A stretch of DNA of 64,000 nt from Enterococcus mundtii (GTDB lineage: Bacteria; Bacillota; Bacilli; Lactobacillales; Enterococcaceae): contig NZ_PUAP01000008.1 of assembly GCF_002947535.1 (NCBI RefSeq), forward strand, positions 28,057 to 92,056. Direction: 5' to 3'. Both the position numbers and the translations under genes were made by a program. Within the stretch, counting starts at the first letter, position 1. Every line of letters starts with the position of its first letter. The notes under the pieces are model-generated. The model was not told the origin of the DNA and did not search any database. It saw only the letters and a program-made list of their open reading frames with translations. This document shows positions 43,719 through 52,895 of this stretch, piece after piece.

Positions 43719-44377
43719 TTACGTTCACCTTCCTGACTTTCAAAATATTGTGGAAATTGGTTGATAATTGCGTGGTAACTCAATTGTAACACTTCTTCAA
43801 AACTATTTCTTGCATCAATCTTATGGATACGCTCTGGATGCTCCTCTGCCAATTTCAAATAGGCATGACGGACACGCTGGTGGAACTCTAATCCTTCTGA
43901 ATCTAAACGATCGATTTGATTCTGGCGATTTTTAGCGATTCGACGTAACCCTGTGTCAGAGTCCACATCAAGATAAAGAGTAAAATCAGGAGTCGTTCCT
44001 TCTGTAGCAAATTCATTCAGTTCAGCAATCTCGTTTATGCCGATCCGACGACCAGCACCTTGATAAGCCAACGAACTATCGACAAAACGATCACACAAAA
44101 CGATTTTCCCACTCGATAGTGCAGGTAAAACTTTTTCGACCAAGTGCTGTCTGCGAGCAGCTGCGTATAATAAACTTTCTGTTCGCTCGTCCATGCGATC
44201 ATTTTTCGGATCAAGGATCACTGCACGAATCTGTTCAGCAATTGGTATCCCACCTGGTTCCCGAGTTTGAATGATCTCTGTTTTTGCTACTTGTTGTAAA
44301 AGAGGAAATAGTTCTTTGATGATACTCGTTTTACCTGCACCATCAGGTCCCTCGATCGTAATAAATAAGCCGTTCAC
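43715..44377 (-). CDS. tmk: Thymidylate kinase
   Basis: Phosphorylates dTMP to dTDP, 220 aa. P-loop EGPDGAGKTS, the TREPGG motif with substrate-binding Arg, CDRFVDSSLAYQGAGR, and the LID region follow in normal order. The start is 4 bp from the 5' end of darA coding overlap; recR lies upstream with a 90-bp gap. The essential function and high similarity leave little doubt. Confidence 0.97.
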   Translation of the reverse strand: MNGLFITIEGPDGAGKTSIIKELFPLLQQVAKTEIIQTREPGGIPIAEQIRAVILDPKNDRMDERTESLLYAAARRQHLVEKVLPALSSGKIVLCDRFVDSSLAYQGAGRRIGINEIAELNEFATEGTTPDFTLYLDVDSDTGLRRIAKNRQNQIDRLDSEGLEFHQRVRHAYLKLAEEHPERIHKIDARNSFEEVLQLSYHAIINQFPQYFESQEGERK

Positions 44378-44466
44378 ACTTGTTCCTCCGTCTCTTCTCT
44401 TGCTTTTCTATTTTATCTGAAAATCTTTGTTGATCAAACTACCGCGATCAGACTCATATCAAAGAA

Positions 44467-45063
44467 TCATAGTTCTCGTCTGCCTTCGACCGCTTTCATT
44501 AAAGTCACTTCGTCTGCATATTCGATATCGGAACCAACGGATAAGCCATGAGCTAACCGTGTGACTTTGATCCCAGCAGGCTTGATCAATCGTGAAAGGT
44601 AGATTGCTGTTGCTTCTCCTTCTGTTGTCGCATTCGTTGCAATGATCACTTCTTGGACCTCTGCATCATGCAAGCGTTGTAAGAGAGGAGGAATATTGAT
44701 ATCTTCTGGACCCGTGCCTTCCATTGGTGACAATACACCATGTAGCACATGATACAAGCCACGATACTCACGCATCTTCTCCATCGCCATGACATCTTTT
44801 GGTTCTTCAACAACTAAGATGATGCCACGATCTCTCGATGGATCTTTACAGATCTCACAAGGATCTTCTTCTGTGATATTTCCGCAAATACTACAAAAAT
44901 GTAGATCGCGTTTGACGCTCAATAAAGCTTTGGCAAATTCATTGACCACTTCATCCTTCATATCGATCGTATAAAAAGCCAGTCTTGTCGCTGTTTTTTG
45001 ACCAATACCTGGAAGTCTCATATAACTGTCGATCAGTTTGGCAATTGGTTCTGGATATTGCAT
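44467..45063 (-). CDS. recR: Recombination protein RecR
   Basis: Part of the RecFOR system, which loads RecA on gapped DNA. 198 aa: an N-terminal HhH ([18 protein letters not shown]), a C4 zinc finger ([16 protein letters not shown]) and a Toprim domain ([12 protein letters not shown], and [13 protein letters not shown] with acidic residues). ATG at 45063 has GGGGA 8 nt ahead; an ATG two codons earlier is too close. It follows ebfC by 23 bp. Confidence 0.97.
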   Translation of the reverse strand: MQYPEPIAKLIDSYMRLPGIGQKTATRLAFYTIDMKDEVVNEFAKALLSVKRDLHFCSICGNITEEDPCEICKDPSRDRGIILVVEEPKDVMAMEKMREYRGLYHVLHGVLSPMEGTGPEDINIPPLLQRLHDAEVQEVIIATNATTEGEATAIYLSRLIKPAGIKVTRLAHGLSVGSDIEYADEVTLMKAVEGRREL

Positions 45064-45086
45064 GTTCATTTCCCCTTCAGGAAAAT

Positions 45087-45398
45087 TTAAAAGGGTAAGC
45101 CCTTAGTGTATTTTCCCATTGTTTTTTCTGATTCTGTATCGATTTTTTCTAATACGTCATTGACAGCCATCACGATCAAATCTTGTAGCATTTCTGTATC
45201 TTCTGGGTCAACTACTTCATCATTGATCTGGATATCTTTCATCCGACGATTACCAGTAAAAACGACTTTTACTAGATCATTCGTAGAACTACCAGTAAAT
45301 TCTGTTTCATTTAGTTTTTCTTGGGCTTCGCCCATTTCTTTTTGCATTTTTTGGACTTGTTTCATCATCCCTTGCATATTTCCCATTCCGCGCATCAT
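45087..45398 (-). CDS. ebfC: YbaB/EbfC nucleoid-associated protein
   Basis: A 103-residue DNA-binding protein of the YbaB/EbfC family, with Met-rich N-terminus [21 protein letters not shown] and core [16 protein letters not shown]. It forms a dimer with tweezer-like shape in homologues. The position between dnaX and recR is conserved across bacteria. Two adjacent ATGs lie at the start. Confidence 0.96.
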   Translation of the reverse strand: MMRGMGNMQGMMKQVQKMQKEMGEAQEKLNETEFTGSSTNDLVKVVFTGNRRMKDIQINDEVVDPEDTEMLQDLIVMAVNDVLEKIDTESEKTMGKYTKGLPF

Positions 45399-45416
45399 TA
45401 TTATCGCTCTCCTTTT

Positions 45417-47153
45417 CTAATCATCGATTACTGTGACTGCTGAACCGAAAAGTTCTTCCGCTTTCGTCACTACATTTTCTTGGTTTGTTTGTTCTTGAGG
45501 AAGCAATTCGATCTCGTCTGATTCATCATCAGACGCAAACGATTCTTCGGCTTCTCCGTCCTTTGCTTGGACGAGATAATTTTTTCTAAGACCGGGCCAA
45601 CTTTCACGTGTGATATAGACGGGCTCTGGCGCATAATCTTTGATCATGCGACTAAGTTGGTTGTGGATCGCTAATTGAAGCTCTTCGTCATTAGCTGCGC
45701 GCTGACAGACGATTTCATAATCAAAAGCAATCACTAGTCCACTAGGTCCTGCCGCAACTGGTTCACTTGCTTTCAGCATCGCTCGCTGGGTCACTGACAA
45801 GCTCATCAAAAGGTCATCCCAGACTTCTTTTACTTCATTCAAGTGTTTCCTTGTTGCCTCTTTTAGTACATTATACACCCGTTCCGTTGGAATACGGTAC
45901 GTACTTGGCTGTTTTTTCTGAACAGGTGATTGCGTCGTTTGCTGATTCGCAGTGACTTTCACCGTGCCATTTTTGATTTCTTTGATTTCCTTTTTAAGCT
46001 CTTGGATCTCTTGTTGCAATTGTCTCACTTGTTGCTGATCAATTTCACTTGGCACTTGCTGACTTTCATTTGCTGAAGATTGAGCTAGTTTGACTGTCGC
46101 AACCTCTAAATAGATGGTCGCACTATTTGTAAAACGCACCTCATTTTGCGTATCGCTCAAAATTTGGATCATTTGAAACAAGCGTTGTGCCGGGATTTCT
46201 TTCGCCAATGTCGTGAATGTTTCTGTTTTGACATGTGAGGTTTCCTCTAATAGATTTGGTGCTTGCTGATACATCAATAGATCACGGCAATAAGACAACA
46301 GATCTTCTAAAAAGCGTCGTGATTCTTTTCCTGCCGCTAGAATTTGATTTAATTCTTGTAAGGCTTGTGGGATCTCTTTGCTAAAACAAGCGGATAGATA
46401 CGCATCCATCATCTCATTCGTCAAACTCCCCGTGACTTGCATCGCATCATCCAACGTGATCGTGCCATCACTGAAAGAAATCGCTTGGTCAAGAATACTT
46501 AATGCATCCCGCATCCCACCTTCTGCTGCTCGTGCGATGACAGTCAACGCAGGCGCTTCGTAAGCAATCTCTGTTTGATCCAAGATATATTCTAAATGTT
46601 CGGTAATATCTGCTGCATTGATCCGCTTGAAATCAAAACGTTGTGTTCGAGAGATGATCGTTGCAGGGATTTTGTGTGGTTCGGTGGTTGCTAAAATAAA
46701 AATAACACTTTCTTTTGGCTCTTCCAGTGTTTTCAGTAAAGCATTGAACGCCCCTGTCGAAAGCATGTGGACTTCATCAATGATATAAATTTTGTAAGCG
46801 GCTTTTGTTGGTGCATAATTTGCTCGATCTCTGATGAAACGGATCTCCTCGACACCATTGTTACTTGCCGCATCGATTTCAATGACATCTTCTTGTGTCC
46901 CAGTCGTGATCGACTGACACATCTCACAATGATTACAAGGTTCACCATCTTTGCTGTTTGGGCAATTGATCGCCTTGGCAAATATTTTTGCCGCACTTGT
47001 TTTCCCTGTCCCTCTTGGTCCTGTAAACAAATAGGCATGTGAGGTTTTATGGGAAACAATCGCATTTTTCAATGTTTGTGTCACAGCTTTTTGTCCAACG
47101 ATATCTTCAAATCGCTGTGAACGCCACACACGATAAAGTGCTTGATATGCCAT
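45417..47153 (-). CDS. dnaX: DNA polymerase III tau/gamma subunit
   Basis: Clamp-loader ATPase, 578 aa. Walker A FTGPRGTGKTSAAKI, zinc module CPNSKDGEPCNHCEMC, Walker B YIIDEVHML, and SRC-like SRTQRFDF follow. A coiled-coil hinge rich in Glu/Lys/Gln (about 370-400) leads to the C-terminal tau part. I do not see the A-run/frameshift signal used to make gamma in E. coli. First gene of its cluster; GGGGG before ATG. Confidence 0.97.
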   Translation of the reverse strand: MAYQALYRVWRSQRFEDIVGQKAVTQTLKNAIVSHKTSHAYLFTGPRGTGKTSAAKIFAKAINCPNSKDGEPCNHCEMCQSITTGTQEDVIEIDAASNNGVEEIRFIRDRANYAPTKAAYKIYIIDEVHMLSTGAFNALLKTLEEPKESVIFILATTEPHKIPATIISRTQRFDFKRINAADITEHLEYILDQTEIAYEAPALTVIARAAEGGMRDALSILDQAISFSDGTITLDDAMQVTGSLTNEMMDAYLSACFSKEIPQALQELNQILAAGKESRRFLEDLLSYCRDLLMYQQAPNLLEETSHVKTETFTTLAKEIPAQRLFQMIQILSDTQNEVRFTNSATIYLEVATVKLAQSSANESQQVPSEIDQQQVRQLQQEIQELKKEIKEIKNGTVKVTANQQTTQSPVQKKQPSTYRIPTERVYNVLKEATRKHLNEVKEVWDDLLMSLSVTQRAMLKASEPVAAGPSGLVIAFDYEIVCQRAANDEELQLAIHNQLSRMIKDYAPEPVYITRESWPGLRKNYLVQAKDGEAEESFASDDESDEIELLPQEQTNQENVVTKAEELFGSAVTVIDD

Positions 47154-47232
47154 AAGGATCCCCCTTCTTTTGAAAAATTCACTAACTTTTATTATACGTG
47201 ATTTAGCAAAAAAAAACTACTATACTTTATTA

Positions 47233-47556
47233 GGTTGTAACAGAAGTGATCAGCTCTTAAAAATAAACCGAAACATTCAAAAAAAGCTGTTCGTATTTTG
47301 GGATGTTTTGGCTGAACACCAAAGAAGTTAGCTTTCAAACACCGTTTATCTAGGTTGTGAAAGAACCGTTCAGCTCAAATCTATTAGACAAAAGATCGAA
47401 AATGGCTATTCCATGTTTGATCTTTTGGCTGATATCCGCAGAGTGCTCCTTGAACAGCATTTATCTAGATTCTGAAAAAAAGGTTCAGCTCCAATTAGTA
47501 TGGCAGAACGCAGAAAATAGTTGTTCTTGTTTTCTACATCTTTCGACTGAGAGCAT
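47233..47556 (+). repeat. Three tandem hairpin repeats upstream of the SPFH gene
   Basis: Units start at 47233 (120 bp), 47353 (115 bp) and 47468 (about 88 bp, truncated) with GGTTGTAAC, GGTTGTGAA and AGATTCTGA; units 1 and 2 end with AACACCGTTTATCTA and GAACAGCATTTATCTA. Same family as the nrdD-nrdG array. Each unit has its own inverted repeat, for example AAAAGATCGAAAAT / TTGATCTTTT in unit 2. With this, the 47154-47626 gap is explained except for about 80 bp next to dnaX. Confidence 0.8.
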
Positions 47557-47570
47557 TTTCAGTCTCCTAT

Positions 47571-47578
47571 GGTATAAT
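47571..47578 (+). promoter_or_regulatory. Extended -10 promoter of the SPFH operon
   Basis: TATGGTATAAT (TGn plus perfect TATAAT), 49 nt before the start codon, with no clear -35. Confidence 0.65.
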
Positions 47579-47626
47579 ACAAACATATACTTAGTAAAAA
47601 ATACTTGCTCACAGGGAGGACTTTTT

Positions 47627-48874
47627 ATGGGACTTATTAAAGCAGCAACTAGCATGATCGGCGGCGGATTAGCAGATCAATGGATCGAAGTCATTGAACC
47701 AGACAATATGAGCGACACTACGGTCATGACAAAAGGTGTCAAGGTACGAAAAGATGATAAACGAGGATCCAATCGAAAAGGTACAGAAGATGTATTGACA
47801 GATGGTACAGTCGTTCATGTGTATCCGAACATGATGATGCTTTTGGTAGATGGTGGAAAAATCATCGATTATACAGCTGAAGAAGGCTATTATACGGTTA
47901 AAAACGATGCAGCTCCTTCTATGTTCAATGGTTCATTGAAAGGTGCAATCGCTGAGACCTTCGACCGCTTTAAATTTGGTGGTGTGACACCACAAAAACA
48001 ACAAGTATTCTATATCAATCTACAAGAGATCAAAGGAATCAAATTTGGAACAAGCGCTCCGTTGAATTATTTTGATAATTTCTATAATGCAGAATTATTC
48101 CTACGTGCGCATGGAACGTACTCTATCCATATCACTGATCCAATCTTATTTTATACAAATGCAATTCCTAAAAATAAGACCCAAGTGGAGATTGCAGATA
48201 TCAATGAACAATATTTAGCAGAATTCTTAACTGCTCTACAATCAGCAATCAACCAAATGTCTGCTGATGGTCAACGTATTTCTTATGTCCCATCAAAAAG
48301 CTTAGAGCTAAGCAAATACATGGGAACGGCATTAGATGATTCATGGCGTGAGCTTCGTGGAATGGAGATCGTTTCTGTCGCAGTTGCTAGCATCTCTTAC
48401 ACGGATGATTCGGTCAAACTCATCAACATGCGCAATGAAGGTGCCATGTTAGGTGATCCAAGTGTTCGTGAAGGCTACGTGCAAGGTTCGATTGCTCGCG
48501 GGATGGAAGCAGCCGGAAAAAATGATGCTGGTGCAATGACTGGCTTCATGGGGATGGGCATGGGCATGAATGCCAATGGCTCATATTTAGCTCAATCTTC
48601 ACAAAGTAATCAAGAACAAATCAAACAACAACAAGAAAAACAAAACCAACAAACAGCTCAAGGTACTAGCGATACATGGACTTGTCCTGTCTGTGGTACT
48701 GAAAACACAGGGAAATTCTGTTCAAACTGTGGTGGCGCAAAACCAGTGGCGAATAGCCAACCAAAGCTTGAAATGAAATGTAGCGAATGTCATGAAGTGG
48801 TGGATCTTTCAAATGGAATTCCTAAGTTTTGTCCAAATTGCGGAAAACCATTCAAAGGTATCCCACTCGACTAG
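47627..48874 (+). CDS. SPFH/Band 7 protein with C-terminal zinc ribbons (YdjI-like)
   Basis: A 415-residue protein. The SPFH/virion-core-like region covers about 20-300 (YTVKNDAAPSMFNGSLKGAI, RFKFGGVTPQKQQVFYINL); a Gly/Met-rich stretch (GFMGMGMGMN) and Gln-rich linker follow; two zinc ribbons end it (CPVCGTE..CSNCGG and CSECHE..CPNCGKP). No N-terminal membrane helix is apparent. It resembles B. subtilis YdjI, which helps place PspA at the membrane. ATG at 47627 has GGGAGG upstream; the longer reading frame starts within the repeat array and is rejected. First of three genes. Confidence 0.88.
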   Translation: MGLIKAATSMIGGGLADQWIEVIEPDNMSDTTVMTKGVKVRKDDKRGSNRKGTEDVLTDGTVVHVYPNMMMLLVDGGKIIDYTAEEGYYTVKNDAAPSMFNGSLKGAIAETFDRFKFGGVTPQKQQVFYINLQEIKGIKFGTSAPLNYFDNFYNAELFLRAHGTYSIHITDPILFYTNAIPKNKTQVEIADINEQYLAEFLTALQSAINQMSADGQRISYVPSKSLELSKYMGTALDDSWRELRGMEIVSVAVASISYTDDSVKLINMRNEGAMLGDPSVREGYVQGSIARGMEAAGKNDAGAMTGFMGMGMGMNANGSYLAQSSQSNQEQIKQQQEKQNQQTAQGTSDTWTCPVCGTENTGKFCSNCGGAKPVANSQPKLEMKCSECHEVVDLSNGIPKFCPNCGKPFKGIPLD

Positions 48875-48891
48875 TTGAAAGGGGTGCCTGA

Positions 48892-50085
48892 ATGGATGCT
48901 TTAACACATAAATGCCCCAATTGCGGCGGACCATTGACCTTCGATCCAAAAGATCAAAAATTTCATTGTGACTATTGCTTGAATGTCTATACCGAAGCAG
49001 AAGTCAGTCAATATGAAGAAGAACAAAAAGCGGCCCGCAACATCGATGGGAATCAAGATCAACCAGTTGCAACGGATGACTTCACCTTTACAGCAGAAGA
49101 ACAACTTGATCAAATGGATGAAACAGAACGCCAATCATTTGCTGATGCTGGTGGAATGACCGATACAGAGGCAACAGCTGAACAAACGGCTACCGACGAA
49201 CAAAGCAACATGGAACTATTTTTATGCCCGAACTGCGGTGCAGAAATCGTCACAGAAGCCACTACAGCTGCTACCTATTGTTACTACTGTCATAATCCAG
49301 TCGTGCTGTCAGGACGGCTAAGTGGTGACTTCTTACCAAATAAAGTCCTGCCTTTTGCTGTTGAAAAAGAAGAAGCAATTAAACAGTTTCTCGCATGGAC
49401 GAATAAAAAATGGTTTGTACCAAAAGCATTTTTCAATCAGGATCAAATCGACAAATTGACCGGCGTGTATTTTCCTTATTGGGCAACCGATGCCGAACTA
49501 GATGGTTCTTTACAAGCCAACGGGACAGTTGTCAGGATCTGGCGTGTCGGTGATATCGAATATACCGAAACAAAACAATATGCCGTACACCGCGAAGGAA
49601 AGCTTTCCTTCAAAGAATTAGTGAAAAATGCTTTGTCAAAAAATACTCAACAAAAAATGGTGGAAGCTGTCCAACCATTTCCTTTAGCTAAAGCTATCGG
49701 ATTCAAAAGTCAATATCTCGCTGGATTCCAAGCAGAGAAACGTGACATTGAGTACCAAGCAATCAAAGCAGATATCCAAAATGAGTTACGTGACTATTCC
49801 GAAAAATTATTGCGAGATACAGCCAATGGCTATACTACTTTGACCGGAGTACGTGCTTCTGCAGAAATCACTGGCGAAAAAAATGAATATGTCTTGTTAC
49901 CGGTCTGGCTTGTTACTTACCGTAGCAACGATTCTAACAAGAAAGTCTATTATTATGCAATGAATGGCCAAACGGGGAAAGTTAGCGGTGTATTACCGAT
50001 CAGTCATAAAAAACTCGCTTTGACCTCTTTCGGGATATTCGCTGTTCTAGCGATCCTCTTTATGATTGGAGGCTATTTGATATGA
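48892..50085 (+). CDS. Zinc-ribbon membrane protein (YdjG-like)
   Basis: A 397-residue protein with a TFIIB-type zinc ribbon at the N-terminus (CPNCGGPLTF, FHCDYC), an acidic linker, a second C4 pair (FLCPNCGAEIV, CYYCHNP), a large soluble middle part (PNKVLPFAVEKEEAIKQF; YFPYWATDAEL) and a C-terminal helix (about 375-397). This matches B. subtilis YdjG, which with YdjH forms the membrane partner of PspA. It starts 17 bp after the SPFH gene and overlaps the TPM gene by 4 bp. Confidence 0.87.
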   Translation: MDALTHKCPNCGGPLTFDPKDQKFHCDYCLNVYTEAEVSQYEEEQKAARNIDGNQDQPVATDDFTFTAEEQLDQMDETERQSFADAGGMTDTEATAEQTATDEQSNMELFLCPNCGAEIVTEATTAATYCYYCHNPVVLSGRLSGDFLPNKVLPFAVEKEEAIKQFLAWTNKKWFVPKAFFNQDQIDKLTGVYFPYWATDAELDGSLQANGTVVRIWRVGDIEYTETKQYAVHREGKLSFKELVKNALSKNTQQKMVEAVQPFPLAKAIGFKSQYLAGFQAEKRDIEYQAIKADIQNELRDYSEKLLRDTANGYTTLTGVRASAEITGEKNEYVLLPVWLVTYRSNDSNKKVYYYAMNGQTGKVSGVLPISHKKLALTSFGIFAVLAILFMIGGYLI

Positions 50086-50885
50086 TGAGTAAAAAAAGTC
50101 TCTCCATTTTCTTTTTATTAGCCATTAGTTTACTGTGGACACCGATCGTAGGAGCTGCTACCCCAACAATCAATGATGAAGCGAATTTGTTTACAAGCGA
50201 ACAAGTCAACACACTGAACCAACAAGCGAAAGAAATCAATGAAAAGATCAAAGGACAAGTATTTATCGTCACGACTACCTCAAATAGTGCAGAACCGAGA
50301 GATTTCGCTGACAACTATTTAAGAACCGCAATAGGAAATGATCAAAATGGCTCTGTTTTACTTTTAGATATGGGCCAACGAGAAATCTATATCTCGACTT
50401 CCGGGAATATGATCGACTATTTGACGGATCGTCGGATCGATTCGATTTTAGATGATGTCTATGATCAGATGACGAATGCCAACTATTATGCAGCAGCCCA
50501 AGCCTATTTGACCAAAGCTTCTACTTATGTAGATGAAGGTGTGCCTGGCGGTCATTATCGTATAGATGAAGCCACAGGTAAAATCACTCGGTATAAAGTT
50601 TTGACTACCGTTGAAATAGTGATCGCGGTAGTTTTGGCAGCTGTCTTAAGTATCGCTTTTTATATGATCACCGTCTCACGATACCAGTTGAAATCAGGGA
50701 CATATAAATACCCATTTCGTGAAAAAGCAAGTATCAAATTGACGGACAAAACAGATCGTTTAACGAACTCCTTTGTCACGACTCGTCATATCCCTAAAGC
50801 GCCACCACCAGGAAGCGGTGGCGGTGGAAGCACGACTCATTCGAGTGGTGGCGGTACCTTTGGCGGCGGTGGCCGAAGTTTTTAA
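50082..50885 (+). CDS. TPM domain membrane protein (YdjH-like)
   Basis: A 267-residue protein with a signal peptide (about 1-25), an extracytoplasmic TPM domain (about 30-150; DEANLFTSEQVNTLNQQ, VLLLDMGQREIYIST), a membrane helix (about 182-202) and a Gly-rich tail ending GGGTFGGGGRSF, as in many TPM proteins. Equivalent to B. subtilis YdjH. ATG overlaps the preceding stop by 4 bp. A terminator follows, so the operon has exactly three genes. Confidence 0.9.
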   Translation: MMSKKSLSIFFLLAISLLWTPIVGAATPTINDEANLFTSEQVNTLNQQAKEINEKIKGQVFIVTTTSNSAEPRDFADNYLRTAIGNDQNGSVLLLDMGQREIYISTSGNMIDYLTDRRIDSILDDVYDQMTNANYYAAAQAYLTKASTYVDEGVPGGHYRIDEATGKITRYKVLTTVEIVIAVVLAAVLSIAFYMITVSRYQLKSGTYKYPFREKASIKLTDKTDRLTNSFVTTRHIPKAPPPGSGGGGSTTHSSGGGTFGGGGRSF

Positions 50886-50910
50886 TTAAATGAAAACAGA
50901 ACACGAACCA

Positions 50911-50957
50911 AAACATGGATCAGACTATGAGGGAATCCCTCTATCTGGTCCATGTTT
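50911..50957 (+). terminator. Terminator of the SPFH-TPM operon
   Basis: AAACATGGA-CAGA stem with TCTG-TCCATGTTT, then TTTTTT. Confidence 0.88.
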
Positions 50958-51039
50958 TTTTATTCTTTCATCAAATACTTACACACTTGCCATGCTGAAA
51001 TAGTCATAGAAATAAAATTACGTTAAATGGATATATATA

Positions 51040-51087
51040 TTGATTTTTAATTTCATAAAGGTATACTTGGTTTATGTAAGCGTTTCA
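51040..51087 (+). promoter_or_regulatory. Promoter with overlapping cre site for the EIIC genes
   Basis: TTGATT (51040-51045), 16-nt spacer, TATACT (51062-51067). A cre-like ATGTAAGCGTTTCA (51074-51087) covers the transcription start, so CcpA should repress it. Confidence 0.7.
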
Positions 51088-51111
51088 AAAAAAACGAAAG
51101 GAGGTCTCACA

Positions 51112-51405
51112 ATGAATAATAAAGAAACAGCTCCATCAATCATTCATTTTGGGATGAAATCGGCTTTTTACTTGCTTCTTGCTTGTATCGTGAGTGGTAT
51201 CTTCATTCCCTATTTATTCTATTTATTGCACTGGGAAGTTCGACTGGGTGTCTTTCTCTTTCTTCCTCCCTCTTTAGCTGCTGTTATCACTGGCAATTAT
51301 TATTTTATTTCAACTACTAAAGGATGTATCCGAACATTTCTTATCGCTACAGTATTTCTGATGTTCGTCGCTTATCTATGGTTGTATCAAGGCATCATCT
51401 TCTAA
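51112..51405 (+). CDS. Small membrane protein upstream of EIIC
   Basis: A 97-residue protein that I do not recognise, with three hydrophobic segments (about 16-38, 45-65, 72-94). ATG at 51112 follows AGGAGG; the longer upstream frame has no ribosome site. It is 28 bp before a cellobiose-type EIIC gene and shares its promoter, so a role with that transporter is likely but unproven. Confidence 0.75.
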   Translation: MNNKETAPSIIHFGMKSAFYLLLACIVSGIFIPYLFYLLHWEVRLGVFLFLPPSLAAVITGNYYFISTTKGCIRTFLIATVFLMFVAYLWLYQGIIF

Positions 51406-51433
51406 ATTCTATCGATAAAAAAGGAGTGTCAAT

Positions 51434-52756
51434 ATGTTAACAAAGTTTACAGAAATCATTGAGCGTTATTTGGCAGGCCCAATGGCTACAATTGCCAATC
51501 AAAGACATTTACGTGCCATTCGTGATGGGATCATTGCTACATTGCCACTAATTATCGTCGGTTCGTTTTTCTTGATCATTGCTTTTCCTCCCTTACCGCC
51601 TAGCTGGGGAATCTATCGATTTTTATCCGAAAATGCAGCAACTATTTTATTACCCTATCGCATGACCATGTATATCATGTCTCTTTATGCGACATTTGGC
51701 ATCGGTGCCAGTTTAGCCAAAACCTATAAACTAGATGTTGTTTCTGGTGGGTTACTAGCTACGATTGCTTTTTTGTTGACCTTTATCCCTGTCAATATTC
51801 CTCTTGAGGCTGCGGAAGCTGCTGGTACTTCTGGTTTTGTTTTGCCTATGGCCAATCTTGGCGGTGGCGGGATGTTTGTCGGGATCATTACTTCGATTTT
51901 TGCAGTCGAAGTGTATCGTTTGACGGATAAATCGAAATTCAAAATCACGATGCCTGAGCAAGTACCTCCTGCAGTTGCTCGTTCCTTTGAAGCATTGACG
52001 CCAACCTTGATCGTGATTTTAGTCATGGCATCGATCAGCTATTATATTGGCTTTGATTGGCATACAGCCGTTTCAAAAGTTGTCAGTCCTTTGATCAGCG
52101 CAACCGATACGTTGCCGAGTGTCTTGTTGCTGATTTTTCTAATCACTTTTTTCTGGGCATTCGGCATCCATGGCGTATCCATCATTGGTTCACTTGCTCG
52201 CCCCTTATGGTTGCAGATCTTAGAATCCAATACAACCGCTGCTGCTGCAGGTGAGACTTTACCGAATATTGCAGCTGAACCTTTCTATCAATGGTTTGTT
52301 TGGATCGGTGGCGCAGGTTGCACGATTGGTTTAGCGATTCTGCTTGCCTTCACAGCAAAATCAAAATATGCTTCAAAACTAGGTAAGGCAATCATCACTC
52401 CTTCTATTTTCAATATCAATGAACCAGTCATCTTTGGCGTACCGATCGTATTGAATCCGACACTGATCATTCCGTTTATCTTTGCTCCAATGGTTTGCGC
52501 AACCATCGCTTGGTTTGCGACTAAACTAGGCTTAGTCAGTGCAGTTACCATCACCGCACCATGGACACTCCCTGGACCTATTGGTGCTTACTTAGCTACC
52601 GGTGGTGACTGGCGGGCAGCCGTGTTGAATATTTTATTGATCATTCTTTCCATTTTTATGTATTATCCATTCGTCAAGATTTATGATAAAAATGAATTGG
52701 CAAAAGAACAGGCTTTAGAAACTGGAACATCAAGAGAGACACCACTATCTAACTAA
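51434..52756 (+). CDS. PTS cellobiose-family transporter subunit IIC
   Basis: A 440-residue EIIC of the Lac/Cel family: FTEIIERYLAGPMATIANQRHLRAIRDG at the start shown by its first 20 residues, INEPVIFGVPIVLNP with the conserved Glu and NEP motif, and WTLPGPIGAYLATGGD. It imports beta-glucosides or similar disaccharides. No EIIA, EIIB, regulator or glycosidase gene is nearby, so it must borrow them from elsewhere. AAAGGAG stands before ATG. Repression through cre is expected. Confidence 0.94.
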   Translation: MLTKFTEIIERYLAGPMATIANQRHLRAIRDGIIATLPLIIVGSFFLIIAFPPLPPSWGIYRFLSENAATILLPYRMTMYIMSLYATFGIGASLAKTYKLDVVSGGLLATIAFLLTFIPVNIPLEAAEAAGTSGFVLPMANLGGGGMFVGIITSIFAVEVYRLTDKSKFKITMPEQVPPAVARSFEALTPTLIVILVMASISYYIGFDWHTAVSKVVSPLISATDTLPSVLLLIFLITFFWAFGIHGVSIIGSLARPLWLQILESNTTAAAAGETLPNIAAEPFYQWFVWIGGAGCTIGLAILLAFTAKSKYASKLGKAIITPSIFNINEPVIFGVPIVLNPTLIIPFIFAPMVCATIAWFATKLGLVSAVTITAPWTLPGPIGAYLATGGDWRAAVLNILLIILSIFMYYPFVKIYDKNELAKEQALETGTSRETPLSN

Positions 52757-52805
52757 TTTGAGAGAGACTTAAAGTAAGTTTGAGCCTACTTCTTTTATTT
52801 CATAA

Positions 52806-52850
52806 AAACAGCACCTACTTTTCTTAGAGAAAGAAGTAGGTGCTGTTTTT
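52806..52850. terminator. Bidirectional terminator
   Basis: AACAGCACCTACTT pairs with AAGTAGGTGCTGTT; A and T runs flank it between EIIC (+) and the metallopeptidase (-). Confidence 0.9.
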
Positions 52851-52895
52851 CATTACTGTTTTTTCATTCTAGTGAAACTGATTTGTTGTAACTTA

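Noticed and set aside
47154..47232. Search for SRP RNA upstream of dnaX as in B. subtilis
   Set aside because: No structured RNA of that type is seen; the region leads directly into the repeat array.
47357..47626. N-terminal extension of the SPFH gene into the repeat array
   Set aside because: The extension is translated repeat DNA; the promoter and GGGAGG sit after it.
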